The notes under the pieces are model-generated. The model had not been told where the DNA came from. It searched no databases and worked only from the letters and a program-made list of their open reading frames with translations. Source: Polyodon spathula (Eukaryota > Chordata > Actinopteri > Acipenseriformes > Polyodontidae). From it: a stretch of 64,000 nt of DNA. The stretch covers positions 57,751,684 to 57,815,683 of the forward strand of contig NC_054538.1 of the NCBI RefSeq assembly GCF_017654505.1. Reading direction: 5' to 3'. Within the stretch, counting starts at the first letter, position 1. Each line of letters begins with the position of its first letter. The translations under genes and the position numbers were made by a program. Shown one piece after another: positions 51,985 to 63,502 of the stretch.

Positions 51985-53010
51985 CCAATTGCTGTTTTTT
52001 AAGTTCAGTGAGTTGAACCATAACGAGCCAGCTACTAAGTCCAGTGATTTGTCAAAGCAGAGCAGGGGGTATGAGTCTTTGCGGGTAGCCTCGTTCAGCC
52101 GTCAGTAGTCCATGCTGAACTGCCACTCTCCATTCTTCTTTGGAACAATTCCTGCAGCTGGGTCCACTGCTCAGGACTAAGCCCCTCACAACTGTGGCGC
52201 CAGACTTTGTTCACTGCAGCTGGAGTGGCGTCTTATTTGACAGGCAGATGTCATATTGCCAGCCTGGCAGGCTGGCGGGTCTTTGGTCCGAATCGGGCTG
52301 ACCACACTAGGAATGGGTGGCAGTGGAGGTCACCGGCCTCTGCAGGGTTCCCTCAGTCTTTGCACCACAAGAGCCAGGCCCTTCTGCATGCACCTGGCGG
52401 CAGCATGCTAAGAGATGGATTCCCAACCCTCACAAGGCCGCCCCCAGGGGGGGGGGGGGGTTGGCTGGTTCTCCCAGGATAGCCAGAGCAAGAGTCAGCC
52501 CGCCCCCTGGAACTTGAGATGCCCCTTTTGGAGGTCCAGCTGGCTGCCTGTCCGCTGGAGGACATCCAGGCCCAGGATGCAAGGGTCCAACCAACACCTC
52601 GTGGCACATGGCGAGATCCCCAATCTGGATCTCCATGGGTTCATTTCCCCTCATTGACACCAGTTCTCCAATCACAGTGTGTAGCTGGACCATGGTGGGC
52701 TCCAGACAGGCCTGCTGTCTCCCAGCTGCTCATTGGTAGACACTTAACCAGCATCATGCTTGATCCAGTGGCAATTAGGGTGGCACAGGGGACCCCCTCG
52801 ATGTGGATGGGGACGTGGCAGAAGTCCCCTACCGTCGTTCTCACCACGACGACAGCTGGGGTTAGCAGGCTGGCAATGGGTGCAGGCGTGCTGTCAGCTG
52901 TTTCTGGGGGGAGCTGGGCCCCATTCACCTGGCTGTGCTGTTGGGCCTCTCCTGGCTGCATCAGCTGGGCACAGTTGGTTTCGCTGCGGTTCTGAGAAAA
53001 GGGACTAGGA
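51985..53010 (-). mobile_element. Ty3/gypsy-type retrotransposon relic (protease and start of reverse transcriptase)
   Basis: In minus-strand order, about 52840-52740 resembles a retropepsin active-site region but reads ATGSS where the family has an acidic first residue. About 52700-52440 continues the post-protease region (ELVSMRGNEP, EIQIGDLAM). About 52200-52020 resembles the reverse-transcriptase start ([21 protein letters not shown]). The protease-RT linker is shortened, and several stops and frameshifts are present. It is GC-rich against AT-rich flanks. No LTRs were found. Confidence 0.7.
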
Positions 53011-53204
53011 GCTCTTAAAAAAGCACTTACATTTAAGACTTAAATATATATTAGAAAAACATAATGCTACACATTTATTTAAAATAAAATAAACACAGAT
53101 AAGCAACATTATAACACATTTTTATTTATGTATCTGCTTTGATTGTTTTTTCCCCTCACAATTTACAGTAGAAGCACTACTGTTTCTTGTCTGACGAGAA
53201 TGAT

Positions 53205-53982
53205 CAAATAAGAACATAAGAAAGGTTACAAATGAAAGGAGACCATTAGGCCCATCTAGCTCATTTGGTTGTTAGTAGCTTATTGATCCCAGAATCTCAT
53301 CAAGCAGCTTCTTGAAAGATCCCAGGGTGTAAATGCATTATAAAGTTTTAACATTGATTCCCTTGATTTAAATTCAAAACTTCTCACTATACTGTATATC
53401 CGAGCATTTTTGTTGGCCTCAGTGTTGCCAGGTCTGCGGTTTTCCCGCAGAATTGGGCTACTTTAGAAACACAGCCACGGGAAATGTTAAGGAGTCAAGG
53501 GTTGATAATGTAATTAGATTAGTGGTATAACTTTAAAACAATATTGTTTGGGATACAGTAGCAGTATTAGTATTTCAATAAAGGGATCACTCTGTAATTC
53601 AGTTGCTAGTATGAATGTTAATTTGTCCCTTCAGTGCTTCCATACTCATTTGTTGACAGTGATGTGTGGATGAGCTGTACTGGGGCTTATAGTTTGTATT
53701 AAAGTTATAGAAGGTATATTTTCTTACGAAAGGTTTTGGTTGTTTGTTTTTTTTATGCATAGGCCTACCTGTTAATAATAAGCTTGCTTTCAGTTAAAAT
53801 AAATAATTGGGCTATTTGTTGGATATTGTTTAAGTGACTTTGGGCTATAAACCCAGCAGAAATCTGGGTGGCCTTTTGTTTAGCTTTCCCACATTGTCTA
53901 GAAGATGAAGACAATTCTGAGTCAACATAAACTCCTAGATCTTTTTCATATATTCCTTCTTCAAGTTCAGTATATCCCATAC
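53205..53982 (-). mobile_element. LINE (jockey/CR1-like) fragment, internally deleted and interrupted
   Basis: Minus strand encodes EEGIYEKDLGVYVDSELSSS at the 53980 end and the C-terminal SCLMRFWDQ-like residues near 53300, the end of a non-LTR reverse transcriptase. An internal deletion joins at about 53331. A hAT-like element splits the LINE at 53420-53866. Confidence 0.7.
53420..53866. mobile_element. hAT-like MITE nested in the LINE fragment
   Basis: Starts CAGTGTTGCCAGGTCTGC and ends near ccagcagaaatctg, an imperfect inverted partner lacking the outermost bases. Flanks gttggcct (53412-53419) and ggtggcct (53867-53874) match at 7 of 8, as for hAT. LINE sequence resumes directly after the second flank. 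A similar terminus in reverse orientation stands alone at 54516-54544. Confidence 0.6.
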
Positions 53983-54515
53983 ACTTATGCCTCTGTTATG
54001 CTAAGGTTAAATTAGATAGGTAGGAAAAAGTGTATTCAGAGTGTAGTGTTAAATTATATAGTCCAGAACTGTCTGCGAATAAGCTTTAATAATAATTAAA
54101 AAAAAAAAAAAAATTGTACTGATACAGTTCTTAAATTGGTGACGAATAAAATGCAACTTTTTATTTCACAATCTGAACGGTCAAATACATATGTAAGTGT
54201 CATTCATGCCATGTGTAAGAATCTCCACACTAACGAGGAAAGAAAAAGGCCGGATCAGCACTTTCTTGAGCCGAATTTGCTGAACTGAAGTGTGAGCGTT
54301 TGTGTGATTTGTAATTTTATTGGACGCTGAGGGCCGGATACAAGACAGTGTAGGACACTGATATACTGGGCATCGTGGAGATCAAAGTACTGCACTAGTG
54401 AAGGCCTCGTAATCTAAAGGAATATAAAAAAAAAAAAAAAACACGATAAAAATAGCCATACTGCTAAAACAATATAATTTATCTGCTAAATGCTTTAAAA
54501 AAAAGCCAAACCTGC

Positions 54516-54544
54516 CTGGAAAACCGCCAGTCTGGCAGCACTGT
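54516..54544. mobile_element. Solitary hAT-like terminus near the DPY30 promoter
   Basis: Read in reverse it is cagtgctgccagactggcgg, close to the start of the 53420 element. It lies 40 bp from the first CCAAT box of DPY30. No partner end was identified. Confidence 0.4.
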
Positions 54545-54583
54545 AGTTCAGCATTTCAGGGGTGCCCGATTCCTTTTTTGTAT

Positions 54584-54781
54584 CCAATAAGAAATGGCAC
54601 TAGAGAAGCGCAGCCAATTATGAGCACATGTTGCCTTACGTGTATTTAGCAAGCCAATCATTGAATAAAAAGCGCAAAATCGAAATACGTTATCAACTAG
54701 CCAATAGAAAGCGCGTTTAGATCAGCTACTGTGTGATTGGTCACTGTGTTTGCGTGCAGCGCGTAGAAACCGACAACAGAC
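54584..54781 (+). promoter_or_regulatory. DPY30: DPY30 promoter with five CCAAT boxes
   Basis: CCAAT occurs at 54584, 54614, 54654 and 54701, and its complement ATTGG at 54736, spaced 30-47 bp apart and ending about 40 bp before the ATG. The stretch has GCGC motifs but no clear TATA box. CCAAT clusters of this kind are bound by NF-Y in TATA-less housekeeping promoters; the NF-Y assignment is inference. Confidence 0.65.
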
Positions 54782-54791
54782 ATGGCGGATG
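54782..54791 (+). CDS. DPY30: DPY30 coding exon 1 (10 coding nt)
   Basis: ATGGCGGATG followed by the donor gtgagt. The ATG context is ACAGAC-ATG-G, with G at -3 and +4. It encodes only MAD plus the first base of the next codon; it is chosen because phase and sequence match exon 2 and the CCAAT-rich promoter lies just upstream. Confidence 0.88.
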
Positions 54792-55729
54792 GTGAGTAGT
54801 GTGGGCAGTGAGTTTGTGTAAATAATTAATTTTATTAAAGTTAAACGGAATATTCCGTTTGCATATAAACCATTTTTAAGTGTTAAATGAATCTGTTTAT
54901 GGTGCGTGTGTTAAGTAAGTTTAGCAGACTTGATATGTATTTGATTTCGAGCCGAGCCATAGCGAACCGGCATTGCTTATTGTTGTCAAGGGAAAAAGTG
55001 CGTGTGTGCTGCTATATCATGAGGAGCCAGGGTACGTCGTTTAAAATGTAGCATAGTTTTCAGAGGATTCCTATAGTAGGTAGAAATGGCCTAACTAATG
55101 TTTGTGTGTGTAAAATTTTGCAACCACAAATATCAATGAACTGTATACAGCAACAAGACTAGTGCCCTGCTTAACTAAGTATTGCACAGTCAAACTTTGC
55201 TATAGAGTGCACACATAGTTTTAAATGTAAAAATCACCTGTAAACCTCCTTACCTACAATACCTAAGCTAAAGTACATTATTAACGTATTTTTGTTAAAT
55301 GAAGCAAAAAAACTGATTTCACTGGCCAGATCCAATCACTTTCTGCCCAATCCCCTGCTAAATCTAACAAGTATAACGATTTACAGTGCTGTTATGTCAT
55401 AAAGTGATAGGCAAAACTGTAATATTCAGGAATAATAGGTTGTTAAATCTTTACTTTGCTCCACTGAATGAACTAAAAACAGTAGTGGGTTATACATATT
55501 TTTCATGTGTTTTTCAGTCAGAAACAGTATAAGTAAACATCACTTTTTTGTATTTTTTTTAAATCCCTTTTATTGTAGTTTCTGCACGGTAAATAAAATG
55601 GCAAAAAACACATTTTCATAAAGTAATAAAATTACTTTTGTTTACTTGTGCATTTTTTAGATGGATATGCAAGTGAAATCTCAAATTTAACTTAAACTTT
55701 AAAAAAAATAAATGTAGAAAAGGGGTGCA

Positions 55730-55769
<40 letters not shown>

Positions 55770-58700
55770 CTCAGTTTTGTTTTTTGTTTATTACTGTCCT
55801 CATAATAGAAAATAGGATCACAGTAAAACAAAACGTTGACACTATACGTAACATTTACCTTCCAAGTTGGGCCTGTTCGGAAAGGGAGAAGCATTTTCAA
55901 GTAATGTACGGGCATCTGTATCCCCTGATTCTGACTCGCTTGTCCAATCTGAAGAAGCAATTTATTTTGTTGATCCTGCTTTTTATGTTCATCCCTACTG
56001 TCACACACATCACATTCCTTTAGAAACTAGTACAAATTCTAACAAGGTGGTAAACCAATGCAAGGCAAAACATGTTATAATTATTTCTAATATTTCTCAA
56101 CAATGTAATTTACCAGTCAATCTTTATTTTTATATAGTGTCTTTCATAGTGGACCAGCGTCACAAAGCGCATTACAAGATACAGTAAAATTTTAAAAAAT
56201 TTCAGAGTACACTAAATACAGTGAAAAACAAAGCATAATACATTAAATACAAGACTAGGATGTGAATTCTAAAACATTGTAGATGAGTATTTCATATAGA
56301 ATCATAAGAAGATACAGTGAAAGATCAGAAGTAGCAGAGACATAATGGCTAATAACAGATATCAGGCTTAAAGAGCATAGAAAGCAAGAGAGAATAAGTA
56401 GGTCCTGAGAGTTGATTTAAAGCGAGCGATGGTGGGAGCATCACGCACCAGAGCTGGGATTGATTTCCAGTCGGAGCCATGATGCTAAATGAGCGTTCTC
56501 CAAGTGTGGTGCACTTTTACTTGGGGATAGCAAGCAGGCCAGAGTCAGAGGACCTCAGCTTGCGGGCATGGACATAACCGTTCAGTAGGTTGAAGAGGTA
56601 CTTGGGACCTGTGTGATGAAGGGCATTGTAGGTGAGCAGGAAAATTTTGAAAGTAATCCTGAACTTTACAGGTAGCCAGAGCGGCTGGGCAAGACAGGGG
56701 GGTGATGTGTTCACATTTTTTACATCTGGTAAGAATCCTGGCAGTGGCATTCTGAACTAGCTGCAGTTGGTTGATGGCGCGTGCTGGAAAACCACCATAG
56801 ACAGAGTTGCAGTTGTCGAGGGGAGACAAACCCATGACAGTATCTTTGCATCCGGGAGGGAAAGGTAGGGACGAACTTTGGAGATGTTTCGAAGGTCGTA
56901 GAAGGAAGATTTGACCACAGATGAGACATGGGCATCAAAGGAGAGGTTGCTGTCCAGGAATACACCCTTTACGGGGAACACTGACTTGGATGTTTGCCTT
57001 CAAATTAATTTGCAGCAGTGGTTGTTCAAATATTCAGATAGTTTCTCTAAACTAGTAATGAAAATATTCTTACTCTATGCTGCTGTTTTTTTAATGTTGC
57101 ACTGCTAAAGTCTTCTCTGGTTGAGTAACCAATGAGCACTGACACAAAGCAAAATGGGCAGAAATGTGTGACGTTGGCTAAAATGAAATCCGATCAGAAT
57201 GAAAGCTAAGCCAATCAACATGCAGTTATTATATTGGCAGGAATGCTGTCCATTAGGATCTAACAAACAAAAGCAGTATGAGGAATGATTCACAATGCAA
57301 GCAGCATGGACTGTGCTGAATGAAATCTAGGTAGGGCCGCCAATTAAGATAAGGTTCGAGAGAGCAGTTGTAAAGCAGATAAAATAAGTCCCGATACTGA
57401 GTACTGGCAGAATTTCACTCCAGTCTATAACACCCCTGGTCCACACATCACTTTTTATTTCTTGTATCAGTTTTAATTTCTAGAAATTAAATGTTAATAC
57501 AGTAGTTTAAAACATAATTGTTTTTCTTTTCTTTCTGTAGACCATACTGATGCTGAACAAAGCCTGGAAGGGCATACACCAGTAAGTTCAAATAAAAATT
57601 GGATGAAACTGTTAACATAGTAGATAGCTGGTGTTCTTCACCAACCTCATTTTGTTTTTTAGGTTGCAGATAACCCACATGCAGAATATGGTCTTACAGA
57701 AAATGCACAGGTAGCTAACATTTTAACTAACAATTAATGTTTGCATGATAAGTTATTTAAATTCAACCATGTTACAAATTCATTATTATAACTTTTCAGA
57801 GAATAGTTGAAAATGAGAAGACAAGTGCAGAAAAGGTCTCGAAACAGAAAGTGGATCTCCAGTCCCTTCCCACGCGTGCATACCTGGACCAGACTGTTGT
57901 GCCCATTCTTCTACAAGGACTCTCTGTGTTGTCAAAAGAAAGGTAAGTTGTTGTTCTGATTAAAACATAATTAGAATGGAATATTATATGTTTTGGTGTC
58001 TTGTGAATGCCAACTACCTTCTGGTCTACAAAATGATACTAAGTCTAATTAGTCCAGCTGAATGTAAAATTATGCAAAATCAACTAGACAAAAAAAGTTA
58101 ATACGTTTGTCTTTTATAACCTCGGAAAAGGCACTTAATAAGAACACTTATCAACTTATAATTAAGGTTCGCATATCATGAGGTATTGTGTTTTAACCCT
58201 TCTGCTATGGTGAACATTACCTGCTGTGGGTCTGACTGACATAACTTGACTTTAGGCTTCTGTATATCCACCAAAAGTATACTGTATTGTTTCTTTCTAC
58301 ACAAATGAGAGTCTGAAGATTAAGAGAATAATGTTTTCACTCTGAAATACACCCTACAATTGCCTAGTTTTGAATGTAAAACATCAGGTTTAAAATGTAC
58401 TTAAATTAATTTTTCTTTTAGCAATTGCAATTTAGCAAGTGTAATTTAGTGATCTGCTACCTAAAATTTGTAAAAGGATCCTCAGGAACCAGGATCAGAA
58501 AGAATTTTATAAATACCGTGTCTGGTTTGGCTGTTACACCAAATTGTTTGATGGATGCGTGATGTGAAGAAGTTCACCATCAGATAGATCTGTCAGCTCA
58601 ACATCTTTTAAAAAATAAAAAATATATATATATATTTCGGGTCGGTTAAGCATTCTTGGCAATTTAGTATGCTCTCCAGTAATGTTGTGCTTCAATCATG

Positions 58701-60270
58701 GTAATCAAAACCTAAGACACTAAAATGCTGCACCTCGTAATAAAAGGTATCTATTGGCTTGGGGCTTTAGCAAAATGCATTTTGATTGGGGAGTCATCCC
58801 TGAAGTTCATTTTATAAATATTTCACTACAGTTCATATTTATTTATTTATTTATGGGTATATAAACATTTTGGACGATTTAGTATGTTTTCTGGTAAGCT
58901 TGTACTCTCCGACAGAAAACAAAAGACTAAAACTCACTGGTCTACCTTTCTGTCCATTTAACTTATTTTCATTTGAAAGTATATAAAACCTTCCCTGATT
59001 AGTTATTGGAGCCTTTGGAGATGTCAGTCATTTGGTAAGCAACCAATGGTTGTTTAACACTAGAACCCCACGCGGGTCAGTGTGACCCATACATGTTTAA
59101 ACTGCTTTGTTATAAAAATGAAAGACATACTATCGGATACAACTGAAAAGGTTTATTCATGAACATCATATTTAACATATGCAAAGCAGAAACACCATAA
59201 TTAAATGGAAAATGAAACATAAGGCTTTATTTTTAAAATGAGCGCATATACAGAATGACTACAGACAGTGAAAACATTTAATAAAATACACATTTCAAAA
59301 GAAATTGAATGTACATATACCTGTGTACAGGTGTAAACGGGTATCTGTACACACAAAACTATAAAACCAAAATCATTGTTTCTAATACTACATAAAAAAA
59401 AAAAAAATAACACTACTTCCGGTATGACGGCTGCATTGTACGTTATGGAGGAGCGTACGTGTCTGCCAGCTGACTGTGCCTGCATCCAGGAGCTGTGTTG
59501 TAAACACAGACGCAGTTCCTTTGAACACTGTTCTGTAAACTGGTACATACCAACCTGTAAAACTGAAATGTTTTTTTTTTTTTCCTAATGTAAAAAAAAA
59601 AAAAAAAGAATATATAACATACGTTTCATATTGGGCACATAAGTTGTTATCCTACCTGTCATTTCAGTTTGCTGTATTCATCTGAGTTCAGCTTGTCTTA
59701 TTCCATTCAAAATGACTACTTTCAAGATTAAATATTTCCTTCTGATATATTCCCAGTTGCATTTGTGGAACAAAACGAAGGATTGTTTTCTCCCAGGTAC
59801 ATTGAAAAATAAGCAACTAGGCTTTCACTGAGTTTGCATCTTGACAAATCCACAATCATAGCAATCTCTCTCTTGTAGTCAGACTACAAACAAAGAAAGG
59901 CTTGAAATAAAAAAAAAAAACAAACAAACAAACACGTGTGCTAGGAGGGAGGAGGTGTGTCTTGTTTGCTGCATTTATAAAAAAATAGTTACGTTATATT
60001 AAAGACATATTGTAATGCATGGGTCACATTGACCTACGTGGGGATTTCTAGGTAGAACTGTTTATAACTACCATTTTTGCGATTCTGGCTACCAAATGCC
60101 ATCTGGATATTTAATTAATATATTTAGATAGTCAAAAACAGGCATACACATACGATTTACAATGGAAGAGTAATTAACAGTTTAAATCCAAAATGGGCCA
60201 AGTTGATCTGCTTGGCGGTTCTAGTGTTAAAAGGCTTTAAATTGGTGTGTAACATCATCATTACCTCATC

Positions 60271-60343
<73 letters not shown>

Positions 60344-60381
60344 TATATATATATATATAGATATATATATATATATATATC

Positions 60382-60414
<33 letters not shown>

Positions 60415-60514
60415 CAATGATATCTCATATATATATATATATAATGTATATGTATAATATATATATGTATATACATACCACCATATATATATAGTATACA
60501 TAATACACATAAGA

Positions 60515-60548
<34 letters not shown>

Positions 60549-60931
60549 CTAAAGATTACCGCTACATGGCCTTCCCAATTGGAACCGAGAAGCAATTTTA
60601 TGGCTCTTGAAGTTATATTTATCTCCAGGCTACTTGTAAACACTTTTCCGTTCTTTTTTCTTTTTAAAAATTTTTTTTTTTTTTTTTTTTTAGCATTACT
60701 GTATGATAGATAGAAAAAAAAAAAGATGGATAGTTATAATTTGTGGATATTGAGCTCTTAATGTCCACACTGGCCTGGAAAAAATGTGGCATCTGTTAGT
60801 TTTTTTTTTGTGTGTTTTAAGATCATTGGGTAATTTCACTTGTTTTATATATTTTCAGACCTCCAAATCCCATCGAATATCTAGCAGCATATCTGCTGAA
60901 GAACAAGTCACAGTTTGAGGATCGAAATTAG
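54782..60931 (+). CDS. DPY30: DPY30, core subunit of SET1/MLL histone methyltransferases (complete, 5 coding exons)
   Basis: Exons 54782-54791, 57541-57581, 57663-57710, 57800-57942 and 60859-60931 join into 315 nt, 104 residues plus TAG, with GT-AG junctions throughout. The Dpy-30 dimerisation motif spans about residues 57-98 ([20 protein letters not shown], then [13 protein letters not shown]), and the protein ends QFEDRN as in mammals. In the family this homodimer binds ASH2L and supports H3K4 methylation by the WRAD-SET1/MLL complexes in the nucleus; it also occurs at the Golgi and in dynein-arm or radial-spoke-like roles. The human protein is 99 aa from memory; the extra residues are in the variable N-terminus. 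It is divergently oriented to SPAST, with the start codons 3.8 kb apart. Confidence 0.97.
54792..57540. other. DPY30 intron 1
   Basis: AT-rich, with a poly-A run of over 30 at about 55734-55767 and the LINE relic at 56125-56985. Otherwise nothing recognisable. Confidence 0.5.
56125..56985 (-). mobile_element. LINE (L2/Rex-like) relic in DPY30 intron 1
   Basis: Minus strand, in three frames, encodes [20 protein letters not shown], then a [14 protein letters not shown] segment, [14 protein letters not shown], a [20 protein letters not shown] segment and further residues to about 56390: the C-terminal part of a non-LTR reverse transcriptase. Frameshifts and stops show decay. The 56125-56390 stretch resembles its 3' tail. 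Confidence 0.75.
57541..57581 (+). CDS. DPY30: DPY30 coding exon 2
   Basis: Encodes [14 protein letters not shown], 41 nt, between acceptor ttctgtag and donor gtaagt. This is the variable N-terminal part. Confidence 0.93.
57663..57710 (+). CDS. DPY30: DPY30 coding exon 3
   Basis: Encodes [16 protein letters not shown], 48 nt, between acceptor ttttttag and donor gtagct. Matches the conserved NPHxEYGLT segment. Confidence 0.95.
57800..57942 (+). CDS. DPY30: DPY30 coding exon 4 (main Dpy-30 motif)
   Basis: Encodes [20 protein letters not shown] and the first helix of the dimerisation motif up to SVLSKE, 143 nt. Acceptor ttttcag, donor gtaagt. Confidence 0.98.
59058..60226. mobile_element. piggyBac-type non-autonomous element in DPY30 intron 4
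   Basis: Left end CACTAGAACCCC after TTAA (59054-59057); right end ggttctagtg before TTAA (60227-60230). The TTAA duplication and CACTAGAACC ends fit piggyBac. A second inverted copy of the terminal segment (catgggtcacattgacct) lies inside at 60018-60052, so it is nested or rearranged. No transposase frame. Confidence 0.8.
60278..60548. repeat. Compound (TG)n/(TA)n array in DPY30 intron 4
   Basis: A short TG run, then about 250 bp of interrupted TA repeats. Confidence 0.95.
60859..60931 (+). CDS. DPY30: DPY30 coding exon 5 and stop
   Basis: Encodes [20 protein letters not shown] then DRN and TAG, 73 nt. The acceptor is attttcag. Confidence 0.98.
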
Positions 60932-61090
60932 TACCCTGGAGTGGACATACACTGATGCATCACCAAGAAGATCTGTAATTCACAAATGTCTTTTTTTCTT
61001 TTCTTGAAATACTCATATCTGGATTGCTACAAATAACGTTGTTTTTGTTTAGTTTTTTTCATTGCAGAATAAAGTGCAATTGAATTTAAG
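60932..61090 (+). terminator. DPY30: DPY30 3' UTR with polyadenylation signal
   Basis: A canonical AATAAA lies at 61068-61073, about 137 nt after the stop, followed by a GT-rich stretch (gttgtcg...). A second AATAAA occurs near 61162. The first is the likely cleavage signal. Confidence 0.8.
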
Positions 61091-63033
61091 AACGTTGTCG
61101 TTTTTCTGCAATTGCTGATGGCATTTGTTCTCCATTTGTTATGGAGTTGCTTTATTCTCAAAATAAATCAGAAAACAAAGTATCTGAAATGCACATATTA
61201 AAATAAACCAGTATGAATGACAGCATATTTCACAGTCCTATGAAAATTCAAAGGACAAGGCTCTATAGGGTTGTTTTTTTTTCATGTGTATACAATTCTG
61301 TGAAATTTAGCTTTTTTTTATTGGCCTGCTATCTTCAAACAATATTATCTTTTAATATTTATCATATCACAAAATGCTAAATACATCGAAGACTGATGTG
61401 GTTTAAATTTAAAATGCAGACTAAGAAAAATACCCTTAAATAAACCAAATTGCACAAGTAAGCTATGTAGCATTTGATATAGAAAAATGCAAATATACAC
61501 TATGTTGAATCAATTTTCATTGTAAATCTTTTTCATGTTTAGCCCCCAATTGTAGACACAGTTAAGCCGGTATTCTATTATCTTTATAAAGTAAAGCCTG
61601 AAAGAAACTTAAGTATAAAACTAGAAATTTATGTAAAAAAAACAACAAAAAAACACATTTACAAAAAAAAAAAACTTTATTGGGTTATAGGCCATGAGAA
61701 AACGAAGGCTCCTGACAATTTGAAAAGAAAGTCCAATATGTTGGGAAGTTGCATACAACATTTCAGCCTAATAGCACAAAAAAATGACCAATATGAGTGT
61801 GCAAACATTGTTAGTGGTTTTCCGATTTATTTATTTATTTTTTAACCAAAACTGTCTTTTACAATGTAAGTAAAAAAAATTAGAACAAAACAAGCAATGT
61901 GACAATGAAAGGATTAATTTTTACCGGTAATGGAACTGAAGTAAGAAAATCAGAGTACAATTGTGTACCAAGCAATAAGACAATAAAATGTATACTTAGG
62001 TCAGAGATACATTTCATGGAACGACACATTTAGCATGAAGGGTTTATACATAACCCTGCAAACATTAAGTCACTACCTCAGTGTTTTGAGAAACAAAGCT
62101 TGTGATTTAAAAACAAAACAAAAAAAAAAGTTTTTTTTTTTTTTTTTTGTGCAGCACCAATGATGGAACTTGATCTAGATAATTAAATAAGACACCTGTG
62201 TACAGAGTATCATGCAACTATCTAGAAGTGTTAGTTCTTTATCACCTTTACTATTGTCACGTATGGCAGCCATTTTAGATCACAGGCAAAGTTGAATGGT
62301 GCTGTTAGATTTCACCCGCAGTTTCCACAACACTGACAGTTTGAAAGTGTCGTCTTAAATGGACAGTGGAGATATTCAACTGAAAACTGGATTTGTCAAA
62401 ATAACCCACAATTTTAGATTCGTAATACAGAAAATACAATTTCTCAAAGAATGGAGTTAACAAATCCACAGTAGTAAATTTAATCTGAAAGTCATTAAGA
62501 CTAGATATATGAACATGATTTAATTTCTAAGTGGTGGATAATGACTTTAATTTCTTTGGCATTGTGAAGTATCACCTAAATTAGAAATGCATTACTGGAG
62601 AGTGGGATCAAATACAGCAGAGTTCACATACCTGTATTAGCACTACCTAATGTTTCATTAGGTAAGACATTACAAGACCAGTACTATAACCAGGGTCTCT
62701 AAAAAACAGCCAGAAGAATTCAAATCATTTGTTTTGTTTTGTAGCACTTGTAAGTGGTGGAGTATTTTTCTGACCTAGAGCATACATTGTACTTTGCAAA
62801 TACTCAATCTGATAAACAAAACACCTTTAAAATATGAAGATTTAGTGCTATTTTGCTTGACAGGTTTCAAAGTTGTTATACCAACAACCAAGTATCTATG
62901 ACAAGACAAAATTACACCAATAAAATATCAAGCTTTGCTAAATAAATAGAAGAATGAATTTCTGTAAATAAACACATATTTTAATGATAATTATTGCACA
63001 CTATAACAGTACATATATAATGGTACATGATTA
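61091..63033. other. Downstream of DPY30, no recognisable gene
   Basis: AT-rich with A- and T-runs near 61660 and 62135. MEMO1 is the next gene in mammals, but none of its exons was recognised here. Confidence 0.45.
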
Positions 63034-63502
63034 TATAAATGCCACTTTACACAATTTTGCAGTTAATGTAACAAGTAAGCTAATGTAACAAGGGATATAA
63101 AATAAATTCAAATATTACAACTTTTAACGGTCTATAAAATATGCGTTCTTCAATATAAACAATAAAACTATAGATCCTTCATTACTGTTATACAACCCAT
63201 GTTTTAGAGTGTTTCATTTGAACATTCATTGTATAGCCTCAATATTCTGGGATGTCTGGTTAAAAGAAGTACACAATTCTATAAATGCCACTTTATACAC
63301 AATTTTGCAGTTAATGTAACAAGCATATGGGGATATAAAATAAATTAAAATATTACAACTTTTTAACACAGTATGACAGAGGTTTTTCAATATAAACAAG
63401 AATAAACCTACAGAGCCTTCATTACTGTTAAGCAACACCTGTTTCATCTGAACATTCATTGTATAGCCTCAATATTCTGGGATGTCTGGTTCAAAGAAAA
63501 GC
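63034..63502. repeat. Tandem duplication, period about 246 bp
   Basis: tataaatgccactttacac at 63034 recurs as tataaatgccactttatacac at 63280. Both copies end with tcaatattctgggatgtctg. The copies differ by scattered substitutions and small indels. Confidence 0.9.

Noticed and set aside
52519..52995. 158-codon plus-strand frame between the two genes
   Set aside because: Antisense shadow of the GC-rich Ty3-type relic, whose minus strand shows protease and RT features.
53420..54544. One 1.1 kb hAT element using the termini at 53420 and 54544
   Set aside because: LINE sequence resumes at 53867 in register, so the 53420 element must end there; the 54544 terminus belongs to something else.
56517..56981. 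Three overlapping minus-strand frames that could look like a small gene in DPY30 intron 1
   Set aside because: They are consecutive pieces of one LINE reverse transcriptase in different frames.
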